DNA of 64,000 nt. Source: Halomonas citrativorans (lineage in GTDB: Bacteria > Pseudomonadota > Gammaproteobacteria > Pseudomonadales > Halomonadaceae). Numbering within the stretch: the first letter of the stretch is position 1; each line of letters opens with the position of its first letter. Under the pieces are notes generated by a model, which worked only from the letters and a program-made list of their open reading frames with translations, did no database searches and was not told the DNA's origin. The position numbers and the translations under genes are program-made. Positions 35,388 to 43,914 of this stretch are shown here, one piece after another. The stretch is from positions 62,001-126,000 of the forward strand of contig NZ_FUKM01000017.1 of the NCBI RefSeq assembly GCF_900163645.1, written 5' to 3'.

Positions 35388-36295
35388 TCTTCAAGCCCCC
35401 GAGACTGGTAACGGTGAAACCAAACAATCGGTATTAGCAGCAGCAGTAACATCACCATTGCCAGCGCCGAGGCAACGGGCCAATCGCGATTAAGGAAAAA
35501 CTCCTCCCAAAGTACCTTACCAATCATCAGCGTATCCGGGCCGCCCAATAGCTCAGGAATAACAAACTCGCCCACGGCCGGGATAAATACCAGCATTGAC
35601 CCCGCAATAATTCCTCCCATCGAAAGGGGCAGTGTTACCTTGATAAAAGTATTGAGCTTACGTGACCCAAGGTCCGAAGCGGCCTCCAGTAGTGAGTTAT
35701 CCAGCCGGGTTAGATGGGCATAAAGAGGCAGCACCATAAAGGGCAGATAGGCATAGACAATACCTATCACCACGGCAAGCTGCGTGTTCATCATTCGTAA
35801 AGGCGTGTCGATCAGACCAAGCCCTATTAGTAGATTATTGATAAGGCCGCTGTTACTTAAAATCCCCATCCAGGCATACACCCGAATCAAAAACGAGGTC
35901 CAGGAGGGCAACATCACCAGCAACAACAATAGAAGCTGCCAACGTGCCGGGGCGCGGGCCATGGCGTACGCCATCGGGTAGCCGATCAACAAACAGGCCG
36001 CGGTTGAGATAAACGCCGTTTTTACAGACCCCCAATAGGCGGCTGCATACAGCGAATCGGAGAGCAAGAACAGATAGTTGCCCACGTTTAAAAAGATATG
36101 CAGGGTCTGGTTGGTATACTCAAGCAGCGGCCCATAAGGGGGGATCGCCACAACACCTTCCGACAAACTGATCTTCAGTACCAGGGCAAAGGGCAGCAAA
36201 AAAAACAGCAGTAGCCATACAAGCGGCAAGGCAATCACCGCCCGACGCCCTAACTGTAAGCGTTTGAACAGGGCGGTGAGTTGAGATGGCATCAT
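35384..36295 (-). CDS. potH: Putrescine/spermidine ABC transporter permease PotH
   Basis: This is the first permease subunit of the polyamine importer. It has 303 residues, longer than PotB and closer to PotH (about 317). An EAA loop is visible as EAASDLGSRKLNTFIKVTLPLS, and LPSWTSFLIRVYAWMGIL is a family motif. The start is the ATG at 36295 (or 36292) with GGGAG about ten bases upstream; a TTG at 36304 is rejected. The gene lies 34 bp behind potG and overlaps potI by four bases. Confidence 0.92.
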   Translation of the reverse strand: MMPSQLTALFKRLQLGRRAVIALPLVWLLLFFLLPFALVLKISLSEGVVAIPPYGPLLEYTNQTLHIFLNVGNYLFLLSDSLYAAAYWGSVKTAFISTAACLLIGYPMAYAMARAPARWQLLLLLLVMLPSWTSFLIRVYAWMGILSNSGLINNLLIGLGLIDTPLRMMNTQLAVVIGIVYAYLPFMVLPLYAHLTRLDNSLLEAASDLGSRKLNTFIKVTLPLSMGGIIAGSMLVFIPAVGEFVIPELLGGPDTLMIGKVLWEEFFLNRDWPVASALAMVMLLLLLIPIVWFHRYQSRGLEE

Positions 36296-36329
36296 CGCAA
36301 GCAATCTCCCAAGTAGCCAGAAAGGGCCA

Positions 36330-37547
36330 TTAGCGGTTCAACACGATGGCACTGTGGTCTTCCCAGTAGACATACACACTGTCTTCCCAGGTTGGCCGGT
36401 CACCCCGCCGTTCGGTATTCGCCATGCTGACTTTAATCAACTGTCCCGAGGCGGTGCGTACGTAGTAAAGCGAAAAACCACCCAGGTAGGCGATATCGTG
36501 GACTTTACCCTCTGCCCAGTTGTAGTCCGACGTGGGTTTTTCACGTGTTAGCCAGATTTTTTCCGGACGCAGCGCTGCCCACACCCGCCGATCAACCGCT
36601 TGAGTTGTAATGCCGTGGTCAATATAAATGGGGCGTTCAAGCTCAGGCGATACGATTTGGCAGTGGTCAGCGGCATCTTCCACAATCTCGCCTTCAAACA
36701 GGTTCACCGTACCAACAAATTCCGCCACCATACGGCTGGCTGGGCTTTCGTACACATCGACCGGCGAGCCGACCTGCTCAATCCAGCCATCGGCCATAAT
36801 GGCGACACGATCCGCCATGGTCATGGCCTCTTCCTGATCGTGGGTCACCATAATGCAGGTCACGCCGACCTGCTCAATAATCTCGACCACTTCCAACTGC
36901 ATTTCGGTACGCAGCTTTTTATCCAACGCGCCCATGGGCTCATCAAGCAGCAACAGTTTTGGCCGTTTGGCGAGGGAACGCGCCAGCGCCACCCGTTGAC
37001 GCTGGCCACCGGAAAGCTGATGCGGCTTACGCTTGGCAAAGCGCTCCATATGCACCAGTTTCAGCATTTGCGCCACGCGCGCATCTACTTCACCCTTGGC
37101 AAGCCTGTCCTGTTTTAGCCCAAAGGCAATATTTTGCGCCACCGTCATGTGCGGAAATAGCGCATAGGATTGAAACATCATGTTAATCGGGCGCTTGTAG
37201 GGCGGGACCGCAGTAATGTCTTTACCGCCAAGCAAAATATGCCCGTCCGTGGGAGTTTCAAACCCGGCAAGCATACGCAACAGCGTCGACTTCCCCGAAC
37301 CCGACCCGCCTAAAAGCGCAAAAATCTCACCACGCTTCACCTGTAAATTTACATTATCTACCGCCAAGGCCTCGTCAAAGCGCTTACATAAGCCTTTAAC
37401 TTCTAGCACGATGTCTTCTGCAAACCGCGGCGTTTTGCCTTGCGGGCGTTGTATCGCCAAGGCAGACGCTGCCGTTTCGTTCACTGAAGGTTCGTTTGCC
37501 GAGGGTTCGTTCGCCGAATTTCCGTCCGACAGGGGCGTAGTGACCAT
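36330..37547 (-). CDS. potG: Putrescine/spermidine ABC transporter ATPase PotG
   Basis: This 405-residue ATPase energises the importer. It has Walker A GGSGSGKST, LSGGQRQR, Walker B LLLLDEPMGALD and the switch [14 protein letters not shown], and then a TOBE-like C-terminal region. About 40 extra residues at the N-terminus are low in complexity and contain a short repeat (SANEPSANEPSVNE). Translation from the ATG at 37547 is supported by GGGAG upstream. Two hairpins in the 95-bp gap after potF may lower its expression relative to the binding protein. Confidence 0.93.
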   Translation of the reverse strand: MVTTPLSDGNSANEPSANEPSVNETAASALAIQRPQGKTPRFAEDIVLEVKGLCKRFDEALAVDNVNLQVKRGEIFALLGGSGSGKSTLLRMLAGFETPTDGHILLGGKDITAVPPYKRPINMMFQSYALFPHMTVAQNIAFGLKQDRLAKGEVDARVAQMLKLVHMERFAKRKPHQLSGGQRQRVALARSLAKRPKLLLLDEPMGALDKKLRTEMQLEVVEIIEQVGVTCIMVTHDQEEAMTMADRVAIMADGWIEQVGSPVDVYESPASRMVAEFVGTVNLFEGEIVEDAADHCQIVSPELERPIYIDHGITTQAVDRRVWAALRPEKIWLTREKPTSDYNWAEGKVHDIAYLGGFSLYYVRTASGQLIKVSMANTERRGDRPTWEDSVYVYWEDHSAIVLNR

Positions 37548-37561
37548 TCGCCACTCCCATC

Positions 37562-37582
37562 AAAAGGCCCGGAAACCCGGGC
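37562..37582 (-). terminator. Intercistronic hairpin, likely leaky terminator before potG
   Basis: GCCCGG pairs with CCGGGC across a GTTT loop on the minus strand, followed by CTTTTG. It sits just upstream of the potG ribosome binding site and could attenuate read-through from potF. Confidence 0.5.
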
Positions 37583-37595
37583 ATTAAAAGATGAA

Positions 37596-37626
37596 CAGCG
37601 AGACAGGCATAGGGCCTGGCTCGCTG
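37596..37626 (-). repeat. Stem-loop after potF
   Basis: CAGCGAG-C-CAGGC pairs with GCCTG-T-CTCGCTG with a single mismatch. It begins 17 bases after the potF stop and may protect the 3' end of the potF message from exonucleases. Confidence 0.5.
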
Positions 37627-37642
37627 CCGGATGAGGTTTAGC

Positions 37643-38746
37643 TTAACGGCCAGACTTTACACGGTTCCACACACGCGTACGGATACGTTGTACCGGCTGT
37701 GGCATGTCAAGCGCCACATACAGGTTTTGCATAACCTCGGCTTCGGGATAGATCGCCGGGTCATTCAGAATTTCTTCCGGAAGGTAAGCATCGGCCGCCG
37801 CATTGGGGTTGGCATAGCTTACGTAATCGGTAATTTCTGCGGCAATTTCCGGATCAAGGATAAAGTTAATAAAAGCATGGGCGTTTTCAACATTGGGCGC
37901 GTCCGCTGGGACCGCCATAACATCAAACCACAAGGCTGCGCCTTCTTTAGGAATGCTATAGCCAATTTCAAAATCACGCCCTGCTTCCTCGGCACGCTCA
38001 GCAGCCTGGAATACATCGCCGGAATATCCGCCTGCCACACAAATATCGCCATTGGCCAAATCAGATACGTAGCGTGAAGAGTGGAAATAGGTAACATCAT
38101 CGCGCACGGCGCTAATCACTTCACCGGCGGCTTCAAAGTCTTCCGCGTTTTCGCTTAGCGGGCTCAGGCCCAGGTATGCCATGGCCGCGGGCAGCATTTC
38201 CTCACCCGTATCCAGCATCGAAATACCGCAACCAGCATCTTTTAACGCAGAGGTAATTTCAGGGTCAAATAGCATTGCCCAACTATCGACCGGCGCATCA
38301 TCGCCCAGGATTTCTTTCACGCGCTCAACATTGTAGCCAATACCGTTAGTGCCCCACATGTAAGGCACTGAGTAGTCGCCATCAGGGTCAATCGCGTCTA
38401 AATTTTCCATCAACCCGGTATTGAGATTTTCCAGGTTAGGTAACTGCTCTTTATCAAGCGCTTGATAAACGCCCGCTTGGCGTTGACGCGTAAAAAAGTG
38501 CGTAGAAGGCACCACTACGTCATACCCCGAACGGCCTGCCAGCAAGGCAGCGTCAAGCGTCTCATTACTATCGTAAACATCGTAGGTAACATCAATGCCG
38601 GTACGCTCGGTAAATTTTTCAAGCGTCTCCGGTGCTATATAATCTGACCAGTTATATACCCGTACCTCATCGGCATGGGCGACTGTCGCCGCTGCGGCTA
38701 AAGAAACGGCCGCAACGGCGCCTGAAAGTTTGTGAATGTTCCCCAT
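37643..38746 (-). CDS. potF: Putrescine-binding periplasmic protein PotF
   Basis: PotF is the 367-residue receptor of the polyamine importer. The signal peptide (GAVAAVSLAAAATVAHA) is followed by DEVRVYNWSDYI, the start signature of PotD/PotF proteins. The motif GYDVVVPSTHFF, aromatic residues in YMWGTNGIGYN and the acidic AVPADAPN block help form the diamine site. The ATG at 38746 is chosen because GAGGAG precedes it by about eight bases. It leads potFGHI. In a halophile it may also influence osmoadaptation through polyamines; that is inference. Confidence 0.92.
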   Translation of the reverse strand: MGNIHKLSGAVAAVSLAAAATVAHADEVRVYNWSDYIAPETLEKFTERTGIDVTYDVYDSNETLDAALLAGRSGYDVVVPSTHFFTRQRQAGVYQALDKEQLPNLENLNTGLMENLDAIDPDGDYSVPYMWGTNGIGYNVERVKEILGDDAPVDSWAMLFDPEITSALKDAGCGISMLDTGEEMLPAAMAYLGLSPLSENAEDFEAAGEVISAVRDDVTYFHSSRYVSDLANGDICVAGGYSGDVFQAAERAEEAGRDFEIGYSIPKEGAALWFDVMAVPADAPNVENAHAFINFILDPEIAAEITDYVSYANPNAAADAYLPEEILNDPAIYPEAEVMQNLYVALDMPQPVQRIRTRVWNRVKSGR

Positions 38747-38762
38747 TTCGTGCTCCTCATTA

Positions 38763-38830
38763 TCCAAAAAACAGTTATTCAACAACGGTTATTCAAAAAC
38801 AGCTATTCAAAACAGCTATTCAAAACAGCA
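38763..38830 (-). repeat. Tandem 13-15-bp repeat in the potF leader
   Basis: On the minus strand five units follow one another: GCTGTTTTGAATA twice, GCTGTTTTTGAATA, ACCGTTGTTGAATA and ACTGTTTTTTGGATA. The last unit ends a few bases before the GAGGAG ribosome binding site of potF. Confidence 0.8.
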
Positions 38831-38946
38831 CCATCTAGATTAACGCCAGCCATCAGCCACTCGCCGTTAGCGTAGGCTTTTCTACTGAACGTGCGAATTT
38901 TGCGTCGCAGCGGTCTCTACCGCAAGTCAATGTGAAAGATTCTTGC

Positions 38947-38973
38947 ATTATAGTGGGCCTGCCCCCACTTCAA
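38947..38973 (-). promoter_or_regulatory. Candidate potF promoter
   Basis: On the minus strand a perfect TATAAT (38952-38947) is preceded by TTGAAG (38973-38968) at 15 bases, a shorter spacing than ideal. The message would have a leader of about 190 bases that includes the tandem repeat. Confidence 0.35.
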
Positions 38974-39004
38974 GGTCTGCGGAGCGTAGATAGGCTGCTG
39001 CGAA

Positions 39005-39041
39005 ATAGTAAAAAACTATACGCTGAATGGCATTTTTCAAT
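39005..39041 (+). promoter_or_regulatory. OxyR binding site upstream of ahpC
   Basis: Four tetranucleotide boxes with exact seven-base spacers are seen: ATAG (39005), CTAT (39016), ATGG (39027), CAAT (39038). The OxyR consensus is ATAG-N7-CTAT-N7-ATAG-N7-CTAT, so 14 of 16 bases match. The site ends beside a poor -35 region and 24 bases before a TACTAT -10 box (39065-39070), the right place for an activator. Confidence 0.75.
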
Positions 39042-39118
39042 TTTAACTATCAGAAAAATATCCCTACTATAGTCCATAACATTTTCACCTTCATTCACAA
39101 GACACGGAGATAATCTGA

Positions 39119-39682
39119 ATGTCCTTGATCAACACTGAAGTAAAACCGTTTAAAGCTACCGCCTATCTAAATGGCGAATTTATCGATGTCACCGAAGCTG
39201 ACCTGAAGGGAAAATGGTCCATCTTCTTCTTCTATCCGGCTGACTTTACGTTTGTTTGCCCAACGGAGCTTGGCGACCTGGCCGACAACTACGAAGCCTT
39301 CAAAAAGCTGGGCGTTGAAATTTACAGCGTTTCAACCGATACCCATTTCACCCATAAAGCATGGCACGATAGCTCCGAAACGATCGGCAAGCTTCAGTAC
39401 CCAATGCTGGCTGACCCCACGCTGCAAATCTCGCGTAACTTTGAAGTCCTGATTGAAGAAGCAGGCCTTGCAGAGCGCGGCACGTTTGTTATCGATCCCG
39501 ACGGTAAAGTTCAGATCGTTGAAATCAATGCGGGCAACATCGGCCGTAATGCCGAAGAGCTACTGCGCAAAGTTAAAGCTGCCCAGTATGTTCGTGAAAA
39601 CCCCAACGAAGTATGCCCGGCCAAATGGAAAGAAGGCGAAGAAACACTCGCGCCCTCTTTAGACCTCGTTGGCAAAATCTAA
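39119..39682 (+). CDS. ahpC: Alkyl hydroperoxide reductase peroxidase subunit
   Basis: AhpC is a typical 2-Cys peroxiredoxin that reduces H2O2 and organic peroxides. The protein is 187 residues, as in E. coli. The peroxidatic Cys47 is in FVCPTE and the resolving Cys166 in NEVCPAKW. The start ATG is preceded by GGAGATAATCTGA. An OxyR-type site lies about 80-115 bases upstream, so peroxide induction is expected. A terminator hairpin separates it from ahpF, its reductase, 230 bp further on. Confidence 0.97.
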   Translation: MSLINTEVKPFKATAYLNGEFIDVTEADLKGKWSIFFFYPADFTFVCPTELGDLADNYEAFKKLGVEIYSVSTDTHFTHKAWHDSSETIGKLQYPMLADPTLQISRNFEVLIEEAGLAERGTFVIDPDGKVQIVEINAGNIGRNAEELLRKVKAAQYVRENPNEVCPAKWKEGEETLAPSLDLVGKI

Positions 39683-39763
39683 ACGGCGAGTGCTGCCATC
39701 TTCGTTATCTTAATCGCTCTTGAAGCGCCGCTTACGATAACGGCTTAACCAGGTGGCAGCCTG

Positions 39764-39797
39764 ACACCCGGGCTTTTTTCACCCGGGTGTTCTCTTT
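39764..39797 (+). terminator. Terminator between ahpC and ahpF
   Basis: ACACCCGGG pairs with CCCGGGTGT over a nine-base loop, followed by TCTCTTT. It can end the ahpC message or allow partial read-through into ahpF, which would give more peroxidase than reductase. Confidence 0.75.
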
Positions 39798-39914
39798 ACA
39801 TCGCGCTATTTGTTCTCCCTTTTATACCGATCTTCGCTGTGATTTTCACAAGCGCGGGCTAAATGTGGCTATGGGTTGAGAACACCTTTTACAGATTACG
39901 AGGAATTCACTGTC

Positions 39915-41471
39915 ATGTTGGACGCTAATTTAAAAAATCAGTTGAAAGCTTATTTGGAAAAAGTGACTCAACCGTTCGAGATCGTTGCGTCCCTTGATGA
40001 CGGTGACAAGTCACGTGAGCTTCACGGCCTGTTGGAAGATATCAACGGGCTGAGTGACATGATCACCCTGAAAACGGATGGTCAGGATAGCCGCACGCCC
40101 TCTTTTGCGATCAACCGTACAGGTGAAGAGACGGGTGTTGTATTTGCCGGTATTCCCATGGGCCACGAGTTTACGTCGCTGGTTCTGGCACTGCTGCAAG
40201 TAGGTGGACACCCACCGAAAACCTCTGACGAGGTGCTTAACCAGATTAAAGCGCTCGAAGGCGACATGCTCTTTGAGACCTACTACTCGCTGTCCTGCCA
40301 GAACTGCCCTGATGTGGTTCAGGCGTTAAACCTGATGGCGATCTTTAACCCCAACGTCCGCCATGTGGCGATTGATGGGGCGCTCTTCCAGGACGAAGTT
40401 GAAGAGCGTGAAATTATGTCAGTGCCCAGTATTTATCTAAACGGTAAGCCGTTCGATCAGGGCCGTATGACCCTTGAGCAAATTCTGGCCAAAGTGGACA
40501 CGGGCGCCGCCGACCGCGAAGCCAAAAAGCTAAGCACCAAAGCCGCATTCGATACGCTGGTGATCGGCGGTGGCCCCGCTGGTGCTGCGGCTGCCATTTA
40601 TTCTGCACGCAAAGGCATTAATACTGGTGTTGCGGCTGAGCGTTTTGGTGGCCAGGTATCAGATACCATGGGTATCGAAAACTTTATTTCGGTTACTCAT
40701 ACAGAAGGCCCCAAGCTTGTTAGCGCGCTTGAAGAGCACGTCAAGGATTACGACGTTGATGTAATGAACTTGCAAACGGCAACTGCCTTTAAAGCCGCTG
40801 AGGCCGAAGGTGGCTTGCACGAAGTGACCTTTGAGTCAGGTGCAAAACTCAAGAGCAAAACACTGGTTCTGGCGACCGGAGCCCGTTGGCGCGAAATGAA
40901 TGTCCCCGGCGAGCAGCAATACCGCAACAAAGGCGTTGCTTACTGCCCGCACTGCGACGGTCCGCTATTTAAAGGCAAGCGCGTCGCGGTTATTGGCGGC
41001 GGCAACTCTGGCGTTGAAGCTGCCATTGATCTGGCAGGCATCGTTGCTCACGTCACCCTTTTCGAATTTATGGGTGAAATGCGTGCCGATGCGGTACTGC
41101 AGAAAAAGCTTAAGAGCCTGCCCAACGTGGACATTATTTTAAATGCTCAAACCACCGAAGTAACCGGTGACGGCAGCCGCGTTAATGGCCTGACTTACAA
41201 AGACCGCAACACCGATGAGACTAAAAACATCGCGCTGGAAGGCATCTTTGTCCAGATTGGCCTGGTGCCAAATACCGAGTGGCTGAAAGGCTCGCCCATC
41301 GAAATGACGCCGCGCGGGGAGATCATCGTCGACTCTCACGGCATGACCTCGGTACCCGGCGTATTTGCCGCGGGTGATGTTACCACGGTGCCTTACAAGC
41401 AGATTATTATTGCCATGGGCGAAGGCGCTAAAGCCTCACTTGGCGCGTTTGATTACCTGATCCGCAACTAA
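39915..41471 (+). CDS. ahpF: Alkyl hydroperoxide reductase flavoprotein subunit
   Basis: AhpF uses NADH to re-reduce AhpC. The 518-residue protein has an N-terminal tandem thioredoxin fold with the CxxC pair Cys128/Cys131 (SCQNC) and a thioredoxin-reductase-like part with [10 protein letters not shown] for FAD, the redox pair Cys344/Cys347 (YCPHC) and [10 protein letters not shown] for [13 protein letters not shown] closes the FAD site. The ATG at 39915 with GAGGAA upstream is chosen over one 13 codons earlier. No second OxyR site is clear in front of it. Confidence 0.96.
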   Translation: MLDANLKNQLKAYLEKVTQPFEIVASLDDGDKSRELHGLLEDINGLSDMITLKTDGQDSRTPSFAINRTGEETGVVFAGIPMGHEFTSLVLALLQVGGHPPKTSDEVLNQIKALEGDMLFETYYSLSCQNCPDVVQALNLMAIFNPNVRHVAIDGALFQDEVEEREIMSVPSIYLNGKPFDQGRMTLEQILAKVDTGAADREAKKLSTKAAFDTLVIGGGPAGAAAAIYSARKGINTGVAAERFGGQVSDTMGIENFISVTHTEGPKLVSALEEHVKDYDVDVMNLQTATAFKAAEAEGGLHEVTFESGAKLKSKTLVLATGARWREMNVPGEQQYRNKGVAYCPHCDGPLFKGKRVAVIGGGNSGVEAAIDLAGIVAHVTLFEFMGEMRADAVLQKKLKSLPNVDIILNAQTTEVTGDGSRVNGLTYKDRNTDETKNIALEGIFVQIGLVPNTEWLKGSPIEMTPRGEIIVDSHGMTSVPGVFAAGDVTTVPYKQIIIAMGEGAKASLGAFDYLIRN

Positions 41472-41494
41472 TCGCCAAGCACCAACACCAAAAA

Positions 41495-41520
41495 GCGGGT
41501 AGTGGTTTTCCACTACCCGC
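41495..41520 (+). terminator. Hairpin after ahpF
   Basis: GCGGGTAGTGG and CCACTACCCGC form a perfect 11-bp stem with a TTTT loop, followed by TCCTCTATCCC. It starts 23 bases after the ahpF stop. Confidence 0.65.
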
Positions 41521-41615
41521 TCCTCTATCCCTTTGACGTATAAGACCGTGACGTCACGCCCGCTGCCCTACGTAATGCTATTCGGCTAAGGCTTGCCGAT
41601 ACCGAAGGCTCTAAG

Positions 41616-41655
41616 AAAATCCGGCCCTCTCCCCTGGAGGCCGGATTTTTTGTCT
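41616..41655 (+). terminator. Strong rho-independent terminator
   Basis: AAAATCCGGCC (41616-41626) pairs with GGCCGGATTTT (from 41639), followed by more T. This second terminator lies between ahpF and the minus-strand moeB and can work in both directions. Confidence 0.8.
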
Positions 41656-41743
41656 TTAACCCACCGGCCAGCAACAAGATAGTCGCAGCAACTCATCAAA
41701 AAGAGGGGGATTCTGAGCAGGGCAGCGCTTGCAAATGAACCAA

Positions 41744-42529
41744 CTAATGCATCTTCTGCGAAACATCGCCCTGTTCAGGTATCACACTGCACACAGTGCA
41801 AGCCGGATCACGCGGTACATTGAAGTGTCGCCACTGGCCTCGTAGACCATCAAAGGTTGCGAGCCCTTGGTGGGTTTGCCCGGCGCCGCTTAGCAATTTG
41901 AACGCCTCAACTGCTTGAAAACACCCGATTAACCCCACCAACGGCGCCATGACTCCACTTTCTGCGCAGCCAAGAGCCTCATCGCCCATATCGTCCGGCG
42001 GGTAAAGGCAGGCATAGCAGGGGCAGTTTGGGTCACGGGGGTTAAACACTGCAAGCTGACCGGAAAAGCGAATGGCAGCGCCTGACACCAACGGAACACC
42101 TACCTTTTGCGTGGCAGCATTGATGGAATAACGGCTGGAAAAACGATCCGTACAATCCAGCACCACATCGACAGAAGCAACGAGCTGCTCCAGGGCTTCA
42201 CCCTCAGCATGCGTTTCAAGTGCTGTAATACAGCAATCCGGGTTCAGTGCCTTCATACTGGCCTTGGCAGAAGCCGCCTTGTTCTGCCCAATGCTTGCCT
42301 GCTGATGAGCAATTTGACGCTGAAGGTTAGACAACTCGACATGATCAGCATCTGCAATCGTTATCCGCCCGACACCCGCAGCGGCCAGGTAAAGTGCTGC
42401 CGGCGAGCCTAACCCTCCCGCACCGATGATCAGCACGTGGGCACTACGCAAGCGCTCTTGCCCTTCAATATCCACTTCAGGCAGCATAATTTGACGGCTG
42501 TAGCGCAGCAGTGTCTGATCATCCATCAT
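41744..42529 (-). CDS. moeB: HesA/MoeB/ThiF family adenylyltransferase
   Basis: This E1-like enzyme adenylates the C-terminal glycine of a ubiquitin-like sulfur carrier (MoaD or ThiS). It is 261 residues from the ATG at 42529. The ATP site is VLIIGAGGLGSPAALYLAAAGVG with DADHVELSNLQRQ after it; DVVLDCTDRFSSRY is the adenylate region; two CxxC pairs (CPCYACL near the middle and CTVC near the end) form the structural zinc site. It is the last gene of the hemA-prfA-prmC-lrp-moeB run. MoeB fits the conserved position behind prmC; ThiF remains possible. Confidence 0.88.
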   Translation of the reverse strand: MMDDQTLLRYSRQIMLPEVDIEGQERLRSAHVLIIGAGGLGSPAALYLAAAGVGRITIADADHVELSNLQRQIAHQQASIGQNKAASAKASMKALNPDCCITALETHAEGEALEQLVASVDVVLDCTDRFSSRYSINAATQKVGVPLVSGAAIRFSGQLAVFNPRDPNCPCYACLYPPDDMGDEALGCAESGVMAPLVGLIGCFQAVEAFKLLSGAGQTHQGLATFDGLRGQWRHFNVPRDPACTVCSVIPEQGDVSQKMH

Positions 42530-42533
42530 CGAC

Positions 42534-43046
42534 TTACTTATCCTCAAAGTGCTCAACGTCGGGTACATGCAGGCTAAAGCTTTCTTTCACCTCTTCCATA
42601 ACCACGTAACTTTTAGACTCTTTGACGCCGGGGAGAGTAAGCACCACGTCTCCTAATAGCTGACGGTAGGCGGCCATTTCTGGAATGCGGCATTTTAAAA
42701 TGTAGTCAAACTGACCAGAGACCAGATGGCACTCCTGAATTTGCGGCAGCTTTTCAACGGCTCGGCGAAATTCATCAAATACGGCTGGCGACTGAGTTTC
42801 CAGGCTAATTTCAACAAAGACCAGTAAATTGGCTTTTAGCGCCTGTGGGTCAAGAATAGCCTGGTAGCCACGAATAATACCCGCGCGCTCCAGGCGCTTA
42901 ACGCGCTCCAAACAAGGAGTTGTGGATAAACCAACCTCTGATGCCAAATCAACGTAGGAAATACGTGCATTTTCCTGCAGGCAGCGCAGGATTTTAAGGT
43001 CGATACGGTCCAGCGTTCTATTCTTAGGTTTCATAGCAGGATCCAT
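42534..43046 (-). CDS. lrp: Lrp/AsnC family regulator closely resembling Lrp
   Basis: This is a 170-residue DNA-binding regulator. An N-terminal HTH (about 14-65, with LDRIDLKILRCLQENARIS and LSTTPCLERVKRLERAGII) precedes a RAM/AsnC effector domain with LVFVEISL, IQECHLVSGQFDYILK and LPGVKESKSYVVMEEVKES. These stretches are near those of E. coli leucine-responsive Lrp, so it is likely an Lrp orthologue or close paralogue. Start: ATG at 43046; ATG at 43034 is an alternative. It lies 19 bases behind prmC and 4 bases before moeB, an unusual place for it. Confidence 0.88.
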   Translation of the reverse strand: MDPAMKPKNRTLDRIDLKILRCLQENARISYVDLASEVGLSTTPCLERVKRLERAGIIRGYQAILDPQALKANLLVFVEISLETQSPAVFDEFRRAVEKLPQIQECHLVSGQFDYILKCRIPEMAAYRQLLGDVVLTLPGVKESKSYVVMEEVKESFSLHVPDVEHFEDK

Positions 43047-43065
43047 TACAGATAAGCCAGACGAG

Positions 43066-43914
43066 CTAACAGCGCCCAAGGGTAATACGCTCATGCCCAC
43101 CGAGGTCGCGAATACTTTCAACGTTTTGATAACCCGCATCTATCAGCGCTGCGCGCACTGAGGCTGCCTGACGATAGCCATGCTCTAGCAACAACCATCC
43201 TGAGGCTGTTAAATAGCGCCGCGCCGTGGCAACTAAATGCATCAAATCGGCCAGCCCATCGCCCTCTGCCACCAAAGCACTCAGCGGCTCAAAGCGCACA
43301 TCCCCTTGGTGCAAATGCGGATCGTCAGCGGCAATATACGGCGGATTACTCACAATAAGATCAAATCGCTCTACGGGTGTCGCATCCTGCTCAAAGGCAG
43401 CAAACCAATTGCTTTGCATGAACGCTACGTTATTCATCCCTAATGCAGCTGCGTTTTGCTGTGCCAAAGAAACCGCTTCTGAGCGAAGGTCGACACCAAC
43501 CACCTGCCAACCAGGCTGCTCACTGGCAAAGGCCAGTGCAATGGCCCCGGTGCCCGTACCTAAATCCAACAGGCGCCCGGCAGGAGAGGCAACGCGATTG
43601 AGTGCTGTTTCTACCAGCGTTTCGGTATCCGGCCGCGGTATTAGCGTCTCTTTTGAAGTGGCCAACCGCAATCCCCAAAACTCTCGCTCACCAGTCAGGT
43701 AGGCTACCGGCTGGCCCTGAGCACGCGCCGCCACCAGTGCATCAAAGCGCGCATGCTCCCACCCGGAACAATCACGGTCGCCCCAGGTATAAAGCCATGT
43801 GCGGTCCCGTTTAATTACGTGGGCAAGCAGGACGTCGGCATCCAGCCGCGGCGAGGCTGAACCCGCGGCTTTTAAGCGTTCTGCCGCGGCCTGTAAAAGC
43901 GCATCAAACGTCAT
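43066..43914 (-). CDS. prmC: Release factor glutamine methyltransferase
   Basis: PrmC (HemK) methylates the glutamine of the GGQ motif in RF1 and RF2. The 282-residue protein has the SAM loop LLDLGTGTGAIAL near residue 116, the FWGLRL and IPRPDTE motifs, and the catalytic NPPY at 190-193. Its ATG overlaps the prfA stop (TAATG), so enzyme and substrate are made together. Confidence 0.96.
   Translation of the reverse strand: MTFDALLQAAAERLKAAGSASPRLDADVLLAHVIKRDRTWLYTWGDRDCSGWEHARFDALVAARAQGQPVAYLTGEREFWGLRLATSKETLIPRPDTETLVETALNRVASPAGRLLDLGTGTGAIALAFASEQPGWQVVGVDLRSEAVSLAQQNAAALGMNNVAFMQSNWFAAFEQDATPVERFDLIVSNPPYIAADDPHLHQGDVRFEPLSALVAEGDGLADLMHLVATARRYLTASGWLLLEHGYRQAASVRAALIDAGYQNVESIRDLGGHERITLGRC

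Larger units (their letters stand above)
38747..39118. other. Regulatory gap of 372 bp between potF and ahpC
   Basis: This divergent intergenic region holds the potF leader with a tandem repeat (38763-38830), a candidate potF promoter (38947-38973) and, on the other side, an OxyR-like site and a weak promoter for ahpC (39005-39070). No further gene is seen. Confidence 0.7.
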
